Positions 40,550 through 50,546 are shown, counted from the first letter of the stretch. The stretch: DNA of 64,000 nucleotides from CAVVKW01 sp963761705 (GCA_963761705.1 CAVXHK010000001.1:1984001-2048000), one strand, 5' to 3'. The notes: a model not told the origin generated them from the letters alone. Program-made: numbers and translations.

Positions 40550-41650
40550 ATGCATCCCTATCTCAGAAAACTCCTCGGCTTCAACTGGCTTCTCTTGGGC
40601 CTCATGCTGGGCCTCATGGTCTTCGGGATCTACGCCATCTACAGCGCAACGTGGATGCGGACCGATACCTTCTGGGAGTCGCAGATCCAGTGGATCTTCA
40701 TCTGCCTGCCGATTTTTTTCGTCGTCTCGATGATCGATTACCGTTGGGTCCGCTGGGGCGCGTTGCCGGTCTACGTTCTCGGCCTGGCCGGCCTGCTGGC
40801 GACGATGTTCATCGGAGAAAAACGCTACGGAGCACGCAGTTGGTTGGATTTAGGACCAGTGAATTTTCAGCCGTCGCAGCTCGCGATCCTCGCCGGTATC
40901 CTCGTCCTGGCTTTGTTTCTAAGCCAGTTCAAGACGATTCACCCATTCTTCCGAATCGCGGCCTGCGGGGCGATCGTCGGGGCGCCCTGGGTGCTCATCC
41001 TCATCCAGCCAGATCTCGGCTCCGCGCTGGTCTGGATGCCGGTCATTTTGGGAATGCTCTTCATTGGTGCCATCCCGCTCCGGTACCTCGTGAGCATGAT
41101 TCTCATCGGCGTGGCGAGCGTTCCGTTGATCGTGAACTTCGGACTCAAGCCCTACCAGAAAGACCGGATCCTGGTCTTCCTCAACCCGGACCTCGATCCT
41201 CAGGGAGCCGGTTGGACGATCAACCAATCAATGATTGCGATCGGATCAGGTGGTTGGGGCGGCAAGGGATTTCGCGCGGAGAACACGTTAAACGAGCTGG
41301 GATTCCTCCCGAGCACGATCGTTCACAACGATTTTATCTTTTCCGTGCTCGGTGAGCAGCACGGTTTCCTTGGCGGGGTGATCCTGCTCGGGGTTTTCGC
41401 GGTCCTGATGTTGGCCTGTCTCTACGTGGTGATGACGGCCGGCGACGACCTCGGGAGGCTGCTGGCCACCGGGGTGTCGATGCTGCTCTTTGCCCACATC
41501 TTCATGAACATCGGGATGACCGTGGCGGTGACCCCGATCACCGGATTGCCGCTCCCGCTGGTGAGTTACGGCGGATCGTTTCTCATGATCATCATGGTCA
41601 GCTTCGGATTGATGCAGAGTGTGTGGATTCACCGCCGCACGGTGTCTTGA
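40550..41650 (+). CDS. rodA: Rod-shape-determining SEDS protein RodA
   Basis: 366 residues with about 10 membrane helices. SEDS motifs: RSWLDLGPVNFQPSQLAIL, LIQPDLGSALVWMPV, the long loop with LNPDLDPQGAGWTINQSMIAIGSGG, and GLPLPLVSYGGSFL at the end. It polymerises lipid II glycan with a class B PBP during side-wall growth. Starts ATG 40550. No mreBCD or mrdA gene is next to it. The 40307-40549 stretch before it holds no gene or clear motif. Confidence 0.92.
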   Translation: MHPYLRKLLGFNWLLLGLMLGLMVFGIYAIYSATWMRTDTFWESQIQWIFICLPIFFVVSMIDYRWVRWGALPVYVLGLAGLLATMFIGEKRYGARSWLDLGPVNFQPSQLAILAGILVLALFLSQFKTIHPFFRIAACGAIVGAPWVLILIQPDLGSALVWMPVILGMLFIGAIPLRYLVSMILIGVASVPLIVNFGLKPYQKDRILVFLNPDLDPQGAGWTINQSMIAIGSGGWGGKGFRAENTLNELGFLPSTIVHNDFIFSVLGEQHGFLGGVILLGVFAVLMLACLYVVMTAGDDLGRLLATGVSMLLFAHIFMNIGMTVAVTPITGLPLPLVSYGGSFLMIIMVSFGLMQSVWIHRRTVS

Positions 41651-41784
41651 CGCGAATTCTGACGCGGTCGTTACCAGCTGCCGCCCCCGCCCCCGCACGG
41701 CGAGGCGAACCGGAGGCGGATCTTTCGGGCCGGGGGGCGATCCTGACCGGTTGAGGGGGCGAGCGTGGTAGAAAATGAGAGAAG

Positions 41785-41820
41785 GCGGCTTCGCCGCTTG
41801 GGTTGGGTCGCCAATTTGAA
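41785..41820 (+). repeat. Interspersed hairpin-tail repeat, copy E (diverged)
   Basis: Hairpin GCGGC-TTC-GCCGC (41785-41797) followed by TTGGGTTGGGTCGCCAATTT and GAAA, which keeps the TTGG-TTGG-TC start of the family tail but loses the TTGGCTGGAAG end. It is upstream of mqnC. Assigned to the family because of the hairpin, the orientation and the tail spacing. Confidence 0.5.
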
Positions 41821-41885
41821 ATCGTCGCTCTTCGGGGGGACTCTTGTGCGTCTTGAGTTCCTTGGGAACCGTTTTAGATTGGGAA

Positions 41886-42992
41886 ATGGTTGCTTTGGTA
41901 GATTCGGACTCGGTGGTGGACAAGGTGCTCGATGGCGAGCGGATCGACGCGGCGGATGCGCGGGAACTCTATCGGTTGCCGTTGAACGAACTGGGAGCGC
42001 TGGCGGACGAGCGGCGGAAAATGGCTAAAGCGGAGGCGCTCGGTGGGCGGGGCAACGAAGTGGTGACCTACATCATCGACCGCAACATCAACTACACGAA
42101 CATCTGCAACGTTTACTGTAAATTTTGCGCGTTTTACCGAACCGAGAAAGACGCGGATTCCTACGTGTTGTCGCTGGACGAGATCGACCAGAAACTGGAT
42201 GAGCTGACGGCGGTGGATGGGATCCAAATCCTCATGCAGGGCGGTCATCACCCGAAGTTGGGGATCGATTATTACCTCACGCTGCTTTCGCACATCCGGG
42301 ATAACTACCCGCACATCAACATCCACGCGTTCAGTCCGCCGGAGTTCAATCACTTCGCCGAGGTCTTCAAAATGCCGATGGGGGAGGTGATTCGGCAATT
42401 TCGCGAGGCGGGGTTGGGATCAATCCCGGGAGGCGGGGGAGAGATTCTCGTCGATCGCGTGCGGGACCGGATCGCGCCGCTAAAGTGTAATTCCGATCAG
42501 TGGCTGGAGGTGATGCGGATCGCCCACGGGCAGGGAATGAACAGCAGTGCGACGATGATGTTTGGCCACGTCGAGACGTTCGACGAGCGGGTCGAGCACT
42601 TGCAGCGGCTGCGGGATTTGCAGGATGAGACGGGTGGTTTCACGGCCTTCATTTGTTGGACGTTTCAGCCGGAGAACACGAAGCTCAAGGCGGAACCCGT
42701 GGGTTCGGCGGAGTATCTGCGGATGCAGGCGCTGTCGCGGATCTACCTCGATAACTTCGAGAACGTGCAGAGTTCGTGGGTCACGCAGGGGCCGCGAATC
42801 GGGCAGGTGGCGCTTAAATACGGAGCGAACGATTTTGGGAGCGTGATGATGGAGGAAAACGTCGTCAGCAGCGCGGGGACGAGTTTTCGACTGAACTCAA
42901 GCGAGATCGAGCGGCTGATCAGCGAAGCGGGCTATGAGCCGCGGCGGCGGGATAACTGGTACGAGCTCGTGGGAGAGCCTGCGGCGGCCTGA
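41886..42992 (+). CDS. mqnC: Cyclic dehypoxanthinyl futalosine synthase MqnC (radical SAM)
   Basis: 368 residues from ATG 41886. Radical-SAM Cys triplet C74, C78, C81 in NICNVYCKFCAFYR. IQILMQGGHHPKLGIDYY and HAFSPPEFNHFAE are typical of MqnC. It cyclises dehypoxanthine futalosine in the alternative (futalosine) route to menaquinone. MqnA, MqnB and MqnE are not in the window. The upstream frame to 41844 is not conserved. Confidence 0.88.
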   Translation: MVALVDSDSVVDKVLDGERIDAADARELYRLPLNELGALADERRKMAKAEALGGRGNEVVTYIIDRNINYTNICNVYCKFCAFYRTEKDADSYVLSLDEIDQKLDELTAVDGIQILMQGGHHPKLGIDYYLTLLSHIRDNYPHINIHAFSPPEFNHFAEVFKMPMGEVIRQFREAGLGSIPGGGGEILVDRVRDRIAPLKCNSDQWLEVMRIAHGQGMNSSATMMFGHVETFDERVEHLQRLRDLQDETGGFTAFICWTFQPENTKLKAEPVGSAEYLRMQALSRIYLDNFENVQSSWVTQGPRIGQVALKYGANDFGSVMMEENVVSSAGTSFRLNSSEIERLISEAGYEPRRRDNWYELVGEPAAA

Positions 42993-43052
42993 TTTTTTAA
43001 AACGAAGGAACGAGCGAAGATCCCCTCGCAGTTCCCCTCTTGGTTTTCTTCG

Positions 43053-44303
43053 CTACCTTCCGTTCAAAGCCGGATCTTCCCGAGCGCGGGCGGCGGCTTC
43101 GCGGAGTCGGTCTTTTTTGCTCTTTCGGTGGCCTTTGATGCCGCCGCTGTCAGGAGATGGGGGTGGGGGGAGGTCGGTCGGTTCGAAGCCGGGGATCTCT
43201 TCGCGGGGGACGCTCAGGTCGTTTCGCTTTTCGATGAGGGCGAAGTGCGCGCTGGACGCGGCGGTGACGAAGCTGATGGCGACGCCGCGCTCACCCGCGC
43301 GGCCCGTCCGGCCGATGCGGTGGATGTAGTCGGTCGCTGAGCGGGGGAGGTCGTAGTTCACCACGGCCGGTAGCTGGAGGATGTCGAGTCCACGGGCAGC
43401 GAGATCGGTCGCGACGAGCACGCGGATCGTCGAATCCTTGAAGTCTGCCAACACGTCGGTGCGGCCTTGGGTCAGGTCGCCGTGAAACGATGAAGCCGCG
43501 ATGCCGTTCTGCCGAAGTTTCTCGGCGACGTGGTCGGCGGTGTATTGCCGGGCGACGAAGACGAGGACGCGGTCCCATTTTTCCGCAGCGAGCAAATGGC
43601 GCAGCAGGGGCGTGCGCTTGGCGGTGTCGATCCGGATGGCGCGCTGTTCTATGTCCGGAGCATTCGCGTGGTCGGCTTCGATTTGGATGCGCGTGGGGTC
43701 CCGGAGGAACTTCGCTGAGATCGACTCGACTGCCGCGGGGAACGTTGCGGAGAACAGGAGGTTCTGACGCCGCTCCGGAAGTAGCGTGAGGATGCGATGG
43801 AGTTCATCGGCAAATCCGAGGTCGAGCAGTCGGTCGGCTTCGTCGAGGACCAGCGCCGTCACCCCGGAGAGTTGCACGGCATTTTTATCAATGAGGTCGA
43901 GAAGACGGCCCGGTGTGGCGACGAGAAAATCGGTTCCGCCGCGCAGCGCCATCATCTGGGGATTGATCGAAACCCCGCCGACGGCGCTCACGACCTTGAC
44001 GCGGTCGGGCAGGTGCTGGGACGCGTCCCGAACGACGTCCCGAACCTGCGCGGCGAGTTCGCGGGTCGGCACGAGGATGAGCGTGTGGACGGTCCCGCGG
44101 GATTGCTCTCGCCGCTCGAACCAGCGTTGCAGCAGGGGAAGGACGAAGGCGGTTGTCTTGCCGGAACCCGTTTGAGACGTTGCTAGCACGTCCCGTCCCG
44201 AGAGCACTGCGGGGATGGCCGCGACCTGCACCGGGCTGGGCTTGGCGTAGCAGCTGGCGGCGCGAACGAGGGAGGACGACAGGCCGAGAGCAGCGAAAGG
44301 CAT
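43053..44303 (-). CDS. DEAD-box RNA helicase (RhlE-like)
   Basis: 416 residues. Q-motif region SPVQVAAIPAVLSGRDVLATSQTGSGKTT, PTRELAAQV, TPGRLLDL, DEAD in LVLDEADRLLD, SAT in LFSATFP, then HRIGRTGRAG. The basic tail (KGHRKSKKDRLREA) probably binds RNA. RhlE-type helicases act in ribosome assembly and RNA decay. Convergent with mqnC; the promoter side borders the repeat copy F. Confidence 0.92.
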   Translation of the reverse strand: MPFAALGLSSSLVRAASCYAKPSPVQVAAIPAVLSGRDVLATSQTGSGKTTAFVLPLLQRWFERREQSRGTVHTLILVPTRELAAQVRDVVRDASQHLPDRVKVVSAVGGVSINPQMMALRGGTDFLVATPGRLLDLIDKNAVQLSGVTALVLDEADRLLDLGFADELHRILTLLPERRQNLLFSATFPAAVESISAKFLRDPTRIQIEADHANAPDIEQRAIRIDTAKRTPLLRHLLAAEKWDRVLVFVARQYTADHVAEKLRQNGIAASSFHGDLTQGRTDVLADFKDSTIRVLVATDLAARGLDILQLPAVVNYDLPRSATDYIHRIGRTGRAGERGVAISFVTAASSAHFALIEKRNDLSVPREEIPGFEPTDLPPPPSPDSGGIKGHRKSKKDRLREAAARAREDPALNGR

Positions 44304-44366
44304 GGGTGGGTTGTAGTCCTTGTTTTTGCTCGAAGCAATGGGCTGCGACCGGTTTTGGGGGAGAGC

Positions 44367-44403
44367 GGGGCTTCGCCCCTTGGGACGAGTGCAGTGCTGG
44401 AAG
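44367..44403 (+). repeat. Interspersed hairpin-tail repeat, copy F (diverged)
   Basis: Hairpin GGGGC-TTC-GCCCC (44367-44379), then a 24-nt tail TTGGGACGAGTGCAG with the end TGCTGGAAG (to 44403). Length and spacing match the other copies. It lies between the helicase start and the stop of the S51 peptidase, both on the minus strand. Confidence 0.55.
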
Positions 44404-44415
44404 CCGCGCTTTTCC

Positions 44416-45405
44416 CTACTTCAGCTGGCCTGCGGCAGCGCTTCGGAGGGAGGCGCCTCTGAGTTGATCGGAAATGTTTGCGAGGTCGAAGGTCGAGCCG
44501 GTTGGGAGGACTTTGATGGCGATGTCGGAGGCTTCGAGGGGCGTTTTTGGTTCGACGGTTTTCGGGGGGGTGCGGAGCTGGACCAAGGTGACCGAGCCTT
44601 CGCCGGGGCTGACGACGCGGGCTTGACCGTTCGCTTCGATGCAGAGGGCGGTGCGTTCGTCGATGCCGACGCCGATGAGGTCGACGGGTGGCGTCTCCGC
44701 GCGGAGGCGGGCGAGGAAGGTGACGAGCCGACCGAGACGCTCGCGTTGGGCGAAGTGGGAGTCGGTGAGGAGTCCGGCGAGGACGGGGACGTCGAACATG
44801 CCGGCTTCCAGGGTGACCCGGAAGTCGAACGGGTCGGCGAGCGCTTCTTTCGAGACGACGGTGTCGTTGCGGGCGGAGTAGCAGTGGCCGCCGAGGACGG
44901 CAAGGCCGGCGCTGGTGCCGCCGAGGGGTTTGCCGTCGGCGTGGTGCTCGTTGATGGCGGCGGCGAGCGGAGTGCCGGCCCAGCAGGAGTAGTAGCGGGC
45001 TTGGTCACCGCCGGCGATGAAGATGCCTTCGGCGTTGGCGATGCGCTCGAGGATGGCGGGGTCGGAGGCGGGCGTTTCCGAAGCGAAGACGATGCTGGTG
45101 ACGGAGTTGATGCCGCCGATTTCGGAAAAAAAATAGTCGTTGTAGCCGTCGCTGCCTCCCGCGCGGAGCACGACGATGTCGCCGCCGCCAGCTTGCTGAA
45201 GGAACCAATGCATGGCTTCGTCGACGTCGCCGCCGCCGCCCATGAGGAGGAGGCCGGGGGAGGTCTTCGTTTTGACGTCCGCGTTGCCGAGTTCGTAAAG
45301 GGTGTAGTCGGGGCCGGACGATTCGGTCGATGAGTTGGCTAGGGTCGGGCTTGGGGTCATGACGGCGAGGACGGTGGCGAGGCAGAGGCAGCGGATGGGT
45401 CTCAC
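44416..45405 (-). CDS. Secreted S51 (cyanophycinase-like) peptidase
   Basis: 329 residues with a signal peptide MRPIRCLCLATVLAVMTPSPTLA. The peptidase S51 fold shows the nucleophile Ser in GGTSAGLAVLGG, LLMGGGGDVDEAMH at the start and FIAGGDQARY. Relatives cleave cyanophycin or dipeptides with N-terminal Asp. Secretion favours an extracellular or periplasmic substrate. Divergent from oppA by about 110 bp; it may supply amino acids to that system. No cyanophycin synthetase is in the window. Confidence 0.8.
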   Translation of the reverse strand: MRPIRCLCLATVLAVMTPSPTLANSSTESSGPDYTLYELGNADVKTKTSPGLLLMGGGGDVDEAMHWFLQQAGGGDIVVLRAGGSDGYNDYFFSEIGGINSVTSIVFASETPASDPAILERIANAEGIFIAGGDQARYYSCWAGTPLAAAINEHHADGKPLGGTSAGLAVLGGHCYSARNDTVVSKEALADPFDFRVTLEAGMFDVPVLAGLLTDSHFAQRERLGRLVTFLARLRAETPPVDLIGVGIDERTALCIEANGQARVVSPGEGSVTLVQLRTPPKTVEPKTPLEASDIAIKVLPTGSTFDLANISDQLRGASLRSAAAGQLK

Positions 45406-45518
45406 GGCACCATCAATGGAGGGGCGGTTCGTGGGGAGCGAAGAAAATCGGGCGGTGGTGGGTGATATCAGACCTTCGGAGTATGGGCATGGTGGCGGAT
45501 TGCGGTAGGGTCTTGGCG

Positions 45519-47102
45519 ATGAACATTGGTCTGGGAATCGTGGTTGCGTCGCTGGTTATCGCGACCGCGGGAGCCGAGCAGATGCTTCTCAAGGGGAATT
45601 CGACGGAGCCGGAATCGCTGGACCCGTACCTGGTGCGCGGGGCGGCGGAGTGGACGATCATCGGGGCGTTGTTCGAAGGGTTGGTGGTCGCTGATCCGGA
45701 GACTCTCGAGCCTGCTCCGGGTGTCGCGGAGTCGTGGGAAGTTTCGGAGGACGGGTTGATTTATCGGTTTCAGCTGCGCGGTGGTGCGCGGTGGAGCGAC
45801 GGATCGGCGCTTGGCGCGGAGGATTTTCTCTATTCGGCGCGGCGGATTCTTTCGCCGAGGCTCGGTTCGTATCAGGTCGAAGACACCCTGGCTTTCGTGA
45901 AGAACGCTTCGGGTTACCAAGCGGGGACGGTGACGGATTTTTCGAAAGTCGGGATTCGGTCGCCGGAGCCGGGGGTCGTGGAGATGGAACTGACGCAGCC
46001 CGCGCCGTTTTTTCTGGCGGCGTTGATGCAATTTTATCCGGTTCAGCGGGCGGCGATCGAGGCGCACGGACGGATCGACGAGCGAGGGACGGCCTGGGCC
46101 CGGGAGGGAAATCTCGTGGGAAACGGGCCGTTCGTGCTGAGCGAGTGGACGCCGAATAAGCACGTGATCGTGCGGAAAAATCCGCAGTATTGGGACGCGG
46201 CTCAAGTCGAGCTGGACGGGGTGACGTTCCTTCCCATCGAGAACGCGACAACCGAGGAGTCGGCTTTTCGGAGTGGCCAGCTGCACCTCACGAGCGGCGT
46301 GCCGCCGCAAAAGATCGCTTTGTACGAGGAGAAGTTTCCGGAGTGGATCCAAACGCTGGAGGACTTCGGGATCTATTTTTACTCGGTGAACGTGCACCGC
46401 GCCCCGTTGGACGACGTGCGGGTGCGGCGGGCGCTTTCGCTGACGATTGATCGAGAGGCGCTCGTGCAACACGTGCTGCGTGGAGGGAAGCGGGCGGCGG
46501 CTTCGTTCAGTCCGCCGGGGATGCCGGGCTACGATCCGCCGAGGGGCTTGGAGTTCGACGTGGTGGAGGGGCGTCGGCTGCTGGCCGAGGCCGGGTACCC
46601 GGGCGGGAAGGGGCTGAGGCCGGTCGAGATCCTGGTCGACGGGCGGGCGCCGCACCGGTTGATCGCGGAGGTGGTGCAGGAGATGTGGCGGAAGAATCTG
46701 GGGATTGCGGTCGAGATCCTGAGCCAGGAGACGCGGGTGCTCATCGCGACGAAGAACGCGGGGCGATTTGACCTGGCGCGGGGGAGTTGGAACGCAGCGA
46801 CGTTTCAGGATCCGCAATTTTTTCTCGGCGCGTGGACGACGGGCAATCACTTCAACGAGGCGGACTGGAGCGACGCAACGTTCGACTCGTGGATCGCGAA
46901 AGCGCAGGCGGAGGGAGACGCGGAGAAGCGGGCGGCATTTTTCGTGGAGGCGGAGCGGGTGTTTTTGGACGAGCTGCCGGCGATTCCGATTTTTTACACG
47001 ACGCAGGTGATCCTGAAACAACCGGCGGTCGCGGGTTGGCGGGGGACGCCCTACAACGATCGGCGGCTCAAGGAATTGAGTCTGGTGCCGTCCGCGCGAT
47101 GA
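45519..47102 (+). CDS. oppA: Oligopeptide ABC transporter substrate-binding protein (OppA-like)
   Basis: 527 residues from ATG 45519 with a signal peptide (MNIGLGIVVASLVIATAGA). SBP_bac_5 features: NSTEPESLDPYLVRGAAEWTI at the start, ALFEGLV, the YRFQLRGGARWSDGSALGAED box, and NLVGNGPFVLSEWTP. It collects peptides in the periplasm and passes them to permeases such as OppB and OppC (53608 and 54515). Its stop overlaps the astA start (ATGA), so the two are linked in expression. Confidence 0.9.
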   Translation: MNIGLGIVVASLVIATAGAEQMLLKGNSTEPESLDPYLVRGAAEWTIIGALFEGLVVADPETLEPAPGVAESWEVSEDGLIYRFQLRGGARWSDGSALGAEDFLYSARRILSPRLGSYQVEDTLAFVKNASGYQAGTVTDFSKVGIRSPEPGVVEMELTQPAPFFLAALMQFYPVQRAAIEAHGRIDERGTAWAREGNLVGNGPFVLSEWTPNKHVIVRKNPQYWDAAQVELDGVTFLPIENATTEESAFRSGQLHLTSGVPPQKIALYEEKFPEWIQTLEDFGIYFYSVNVHRAPLDDVRVRRALSLTIDREALVQHVLRGGKRAAASFSPPGMPGYDPPRGLEFDVVEGRRLLAEAGYPGGKGLRPVEILVDGRAPHRLIAEVVQEMWRKNLGIAVEILSQETRVLIATKNAGRFDLARGSWNAATFQDPQFFLGAWTTGNHFNEADWSDATFDSWIAKAQAEGDAEKRAAFFVEAERVFLDELPAIPIFYTTQVILKQPAVAGWRGTPYNDRRLKELSLVPSAR

Positions 47103-48115
47103 GGGCGGACGTGATCCGGCCCGTTCGGGAGGCCGATCTGGCGGCGATCGTCGAGATGGTGCGGCGGGAACCGTGCGCGCTCACGAGTCTGCCGGACGAC
47201 GAGGAGATCCTCGCGGGGAAGGTGATCGCGAGCGCGCATTCGTTTCGGCGGGGGGTAGCGAGGCCGGGGGATCAGCTTTATCTCTTCGGGTTGGAGGACG
47301 GCGGGTCGAGGGAGTTGCTGGGGGTCTCGGGGATTGCGGCGAAGGTCGGGGGATTCGATCCGTTTTACTCGTATGAAATTCGGCGGGAGTCGCACCGGCA
47401 TGATCCGCTGGCGGTGGACCGGGACTTCGAGGTGCTGCACCTGGTGCGGGAACACAGCGGGCCGTCGGAAATCTGTTCGCTCTATCTTCGGCCCGGGTCG
47501 CGTGGTGGGGGCCGGGGGCGGCTGCTGTCGCTGGCGCGGTTTTCGTTTCTGGCGGCGTTTCCGGAGCGGTTCGAGGAGGAGGTGATTTCGGAGTTGCGGG
47601 GGGTGTCGGACCCGGAGACGGGCGCGCCGTTTTGGAATGCGGTGGGGTCGCACTTTTTCAACACGGATTTCCGGTCGGCGGATTTTCAGAGCGGGATCGG
47701 GAACAAGTCGTTCATCGCGGACCTCATGCCGAGGCATCCGGTTTATGCGTTTCTGCTGCCGGAGGAGGCGCGGGCGGCGATCGGGCGGGTTCACGTTGAG
47801 ACGCGGCCGGCGCGATCGTTGTTGGAGCGGGAGGGATTTCGGTTCGGTGAGCGGGTGGATATTTTCGACGGCGGGCCGTTGCTCTCGGCGAAGGTGGGCG
47901 AGATCCGGACGGTGCGGGAGCGGCGGAGTGGGGTGGTGGCGGGGGTGAGGCCGGTTGGTGGGGCGGGGTGGATGGTCGCGAACGACCGATTGGACTTTGG
48001 TGCCGTGATGGCAGGGATCGAGGTCGAGGGAGAAAGGGTGTGGCTCGACGGCGAGGTGGCGGAGGCGCTGGAGGTCGGGGCGGGGGATCGAGTCACTTAC
48101 GTTGGGGTGCGGTGA
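47099..48115 (+). CDS. astA: Arginine N-succinyltransferase (AstA)
   Basis: 338 residues. IRPVREADLAAIVEM at the start, IHLVREHSG-type LHLVREHSGPSEICSLYL, FPERFEEEVISELRGV, PFWNAVGSHFF and DFQSG follow the AstA layout, as do GKSFIADLMPRHPVY (here GNKSFIADLMPRHPVY) and ARSLLEREGF. It transfers succinyl from succinyl-CoA to arginine, the first step of the AST route. Starts at ATG 47099, overlapping oppA, and ends overlapping astB (GTGA). AstC, AstD and AstE are not in the window. Confidence 0.87.
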   Translation: MRADVIRPVREADLAAIVEMVRREPCALTSLPDDEEILAGKVIASAHSFRRGVARPGDQLYLFGLEDGGSRELLGVSGIAAKVGGFDPFYSYEIRRESHRHDPLAVDRDFEVLHLVREHSGPSEICSLYLRPGSRGGGRGRLLSLARFSFLAAFPERFEEEVISELRGVSDPETGAPFWNAVGSHFFNTDFRSADFQSGIGNKSFIADLMPRHPVYAFLLPEEARAAIGRVHVETRPARSLLEREGFRFGERVDIFDGGPLLSAKVGEIRTVRERRSGVVAGVRPVGGAGWMVANDRLDFGAVMAGIEVEGERVWLDGEVAEALEVGAGDRVTYVGVR

Positions 48116-49413
48116 TCGAGCGGGCTTACGAGGTGAACTTCGACGGGCTGCCGGGGCCGACGCATAATTTTGCGGGCTTGTCGGCGGGGAACAACGCGTC
48201 GCGCCAGCACCGGCACGAAACGTCGCATCCGCGGGCGGCGGCGCTCGAGGGCCTGGCGAAGATGCGGCTGCTTTACTGTCTGGGAGTGCGGCAGGCAGTC
48301 CTCCCGCCGCACGCGCGGCCTTCGCTGGCGGCGCTGCGGCGGCTGGGATTTGCCAGCGTGGAGGCGGCGAGGGAAGCACCCCATCTGCTGGCGGCGGCTT
48401 CTTCGGCATCGGGGATGTGGGCGGCGAATCTGGCGACGGTCGCGCCGTCTTCGGACACGGCGGATGGGCGGGTGCATTTTACCCCGGCGAATTTGGCGGC
48501 GCATCTGCACCGGTCGCTGGAGGCGGACTTTTCGACGCGGGTGCTGCGGGCGATTTTCGGTGACGAGGATTGTTTTGCGGTGCACGACGCGTTGCCGGCG
48601 TGCGCGGGCTTCGGCGACGAGGGGGCCGCTAATCACGTGCGTTTCTGCGGGCACGGGGACGCGCACGGGGAACCGGGGGTTCACCTTTTCGCGTACGGGG
48701 GGCGGCAAGGGGAGGAGGCGAGTCGGGCGGTGGCGAGACTGCACGGGCTCGATCCCGAGATGGTCGTTTTTGCGCGGCAGGGTCGAGCGGCGATTGACGC
48801 TGGGGTGTTTCACAACGACGTGATCTCGACGGGGAATCGCTCGTTTTTCTTGTGTCACGAAAAAGCCTTCGAAGATGCGGAGGGGGTGCTGGCCGCGTTG
48901 CGGGCAGCATTTTTCCGGCGGAGCGAAGTCGGTGAGCTTCGGGTCGAATGGGTCCGGAGCGCGGAAGTGAGTGTGGCGGAGGCGGTGGGGAGTTATTTGT
49001 TCAACAGCCAAGTCGTCGATCTGCCGGACGACGCGGGAATGGCGCTCATCGCGCCAAGCGAGTGCGCGGAGTCGGCGGCGGTGCGGGGTTTGATCGAGCG
49101 GATGGTGGGCGATGCGGATTGTCCGTTGGTGGACGCGCGGTATCTTAATCTGCGCGAAAGCATGTCGAATGGGGGCGGTCCGGCTTGCTTGCGGCTGCGG
49201 GTGGTGCTCACCGAGCGGGAGCTGAACCGCGTGCGGGGGCGGGTGCTGTGGAATCCGTCGCTGGACGGTGAGCTGGTGGGGTGGGTTGAGCGCAACTACC
49301 GCGAGACGTTGGAGCCGGGGGATCTGGGCGATCCGGCGCTGCTGGACGATTCGAGGCGGGCGCTGGGGGAACTGAGTGGCATCCTCGAGCTGGCGGATTT
49401 ATTTCAGGAGTGA
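48112..49413 (+). CDS. astB: N-succinylarginine dihydrolase (AstB)
   Basis: 433 residues, GTG start at 48112. EVNFDGLPGPTHNFAGLSAGN at the start, FTPANLAAHLHRSLEA, ANHVRFCGHG and the catalytic Cys in SNGGGPACLRLRV are the AstB signatures. It turns succinylarginine into succinylornithine, ammonia and CO2. It overlaps astA by 4 bp, and its 3' end overlaps the convergent LuxR gene by 15 bp. Family length is about 447, so it is complete. Confidence 0.88.
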   Translation: MIERAYEVNFDGLPGPTHNFAGLSAGNNASRQHRHETSHPRAAALEGLAKMRLLYCLGVRQAVLPPHARPSLAALRRLGFASVEAAREAPHLLAAASSASGMWAANLATVAPSSDTADGRVHFTPANLAAHLHRSLEADFSTRVLRAIFGDEDCFAVHDALPACAGFGDEGAANHVRFCGHGDAHGEPGVHLFAYGGRQGEEASRAVARLHGLDPEMVVFARQGRAAIDAGVFHNDVISTGNRSFFLCHEKAFEDAEGVLAALRAAFFRRSEVGELRVEWVRSAEVSVAEAVGSYLFNSQVVDLPDDAGMALIAPSECAESAAVRGLIERMVGDADCPLVDARYLNLRESMSNGGGPACLRLRVVLTERELNRVRGRVLWNPSLDGELVGWVERNYRETLEPGDLGDPALLDDSRRALGELSGILELADLFQE

Positions 49414-50546
49414 GATCAGGCGCGCGCGGTTGGGGACTTCAAGCTTTTGAAAAATGCTGGTGAGTTGGGTTTTCACGGTGAGGATGCTCTTGGAGAGACG
49501 CTCGGCGAGTTCGCGGTTGCTGAGGCCATGGCAGACTTCCTCGACGAGCTCTTTTCCGAAGGGGTGAGGCGGGCGAGGAGGACGACGCGGGCGTCGTCGC
49601 GGTCCCGGAGGTCGAGGGCGGTGGCCCGCTGCTCGATGAGGATCAGGAGGCGGGGCTTGGCGATGCTGGATGCCGTGCGGCTGACCATCGAAACCGTGGC
49701 GCGGAGACCGGGCACGGTCGGGTGGCTCACGCTCGATTGCACGGCGTCAGCGTCGGCGCTGGCCTTCATCGATTCGACGATGAAACGGTCTTTGACCTGA
49801 TCGCAGGCGCTGAGGAGTTCATCGGGGACGGCGAAGACGTCGCGAACGTTGAAGGCGCGGGAGTCCGACGTTCCTTGCTGCCAGAGGATGGACTTCTGTT
49901 GGGCTTCCTCGTTCGCGAAGAGGGGGCGGAGGTCCCAGTCGAGGAGAATGAGACCGATGGGAATGCGTTTGTTAAAATCTTCGAGTCCGCGGCGGAGTTG
50001 GCGCTCGCTCTGGGCGGTGGCGACGCGGTCGATCGCGATTTCGAGGAACGGGTAAAGCCGCTCGAGGAGCGCCATCTCGCCGTCGGTGTATTCCGTTTGG
50101 CGGGAAGACCGGTAGAGGCTGAACATGGCCTTCACGCCGGACTTGTCCCAGAAGAGGAACGAGACGCCCTTGTCCCAGCCTTCGGCCTTGGCGACCCGGC
50201 GGGCGAAGGCCGTTTTCAGAAACTCCGCGCGGGGCGGCAGGACGTCGCGGAAGCGGTAGTGCTGGAGGCGGCGGTGCTTGAGGATGAATTCGTTGAAGGG
50301 GCTGTCGGTGCCTCGCTCCGCGTACCACTTGGACGCGTTTTCGATGGCCGGATCGGTGAAGACCATGCGGGCGTCGCCCATGCCGATGTGGCCGAGATAC
50401 AGAGTCACCCGATGACTCGGTGCGGCGGCTTGGAGCAGATCGCGCATCGCTTTCCACAGGGGGCGGACCTCGTTTGCTGCGTGCAGGCCGAGCAGGTGTT
50501 CGTAGAGTCGGTCGAACGATTCGTGAGCTGCCGCCGCGCGCTTCAT
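49399..50546 (-). pseudogene. LuxR-family transcriptional regulator, frameshifted before the HTH
   Basis: The first frame starts MKRAAAAHESFDRLYEHLLG and covers a GAF/autoinducer-like and PAS-like region up to LLARLTPSEK. The second frame then carries ELVEEVCHGLSNRELAERL and SKSILTVKTQLTSIFQKL, a full LuxR helix-turn-helix, ending VPNRARLISLLK with stop at 49399. Adding one G in GAAAAGAGCTC near 49556 joins them as LTPSEKELVEEV. Without the fix the protein lacks DNA binding. It is divergent from the PEP-CTERM gene and convergent with astB. Confidence 0.72.

Noticed and set aside
45468..47021. About 517-codon open frame on the minus strand
   Set aside because: Shadow of oppA; composition is Arg/His-rich without domains.
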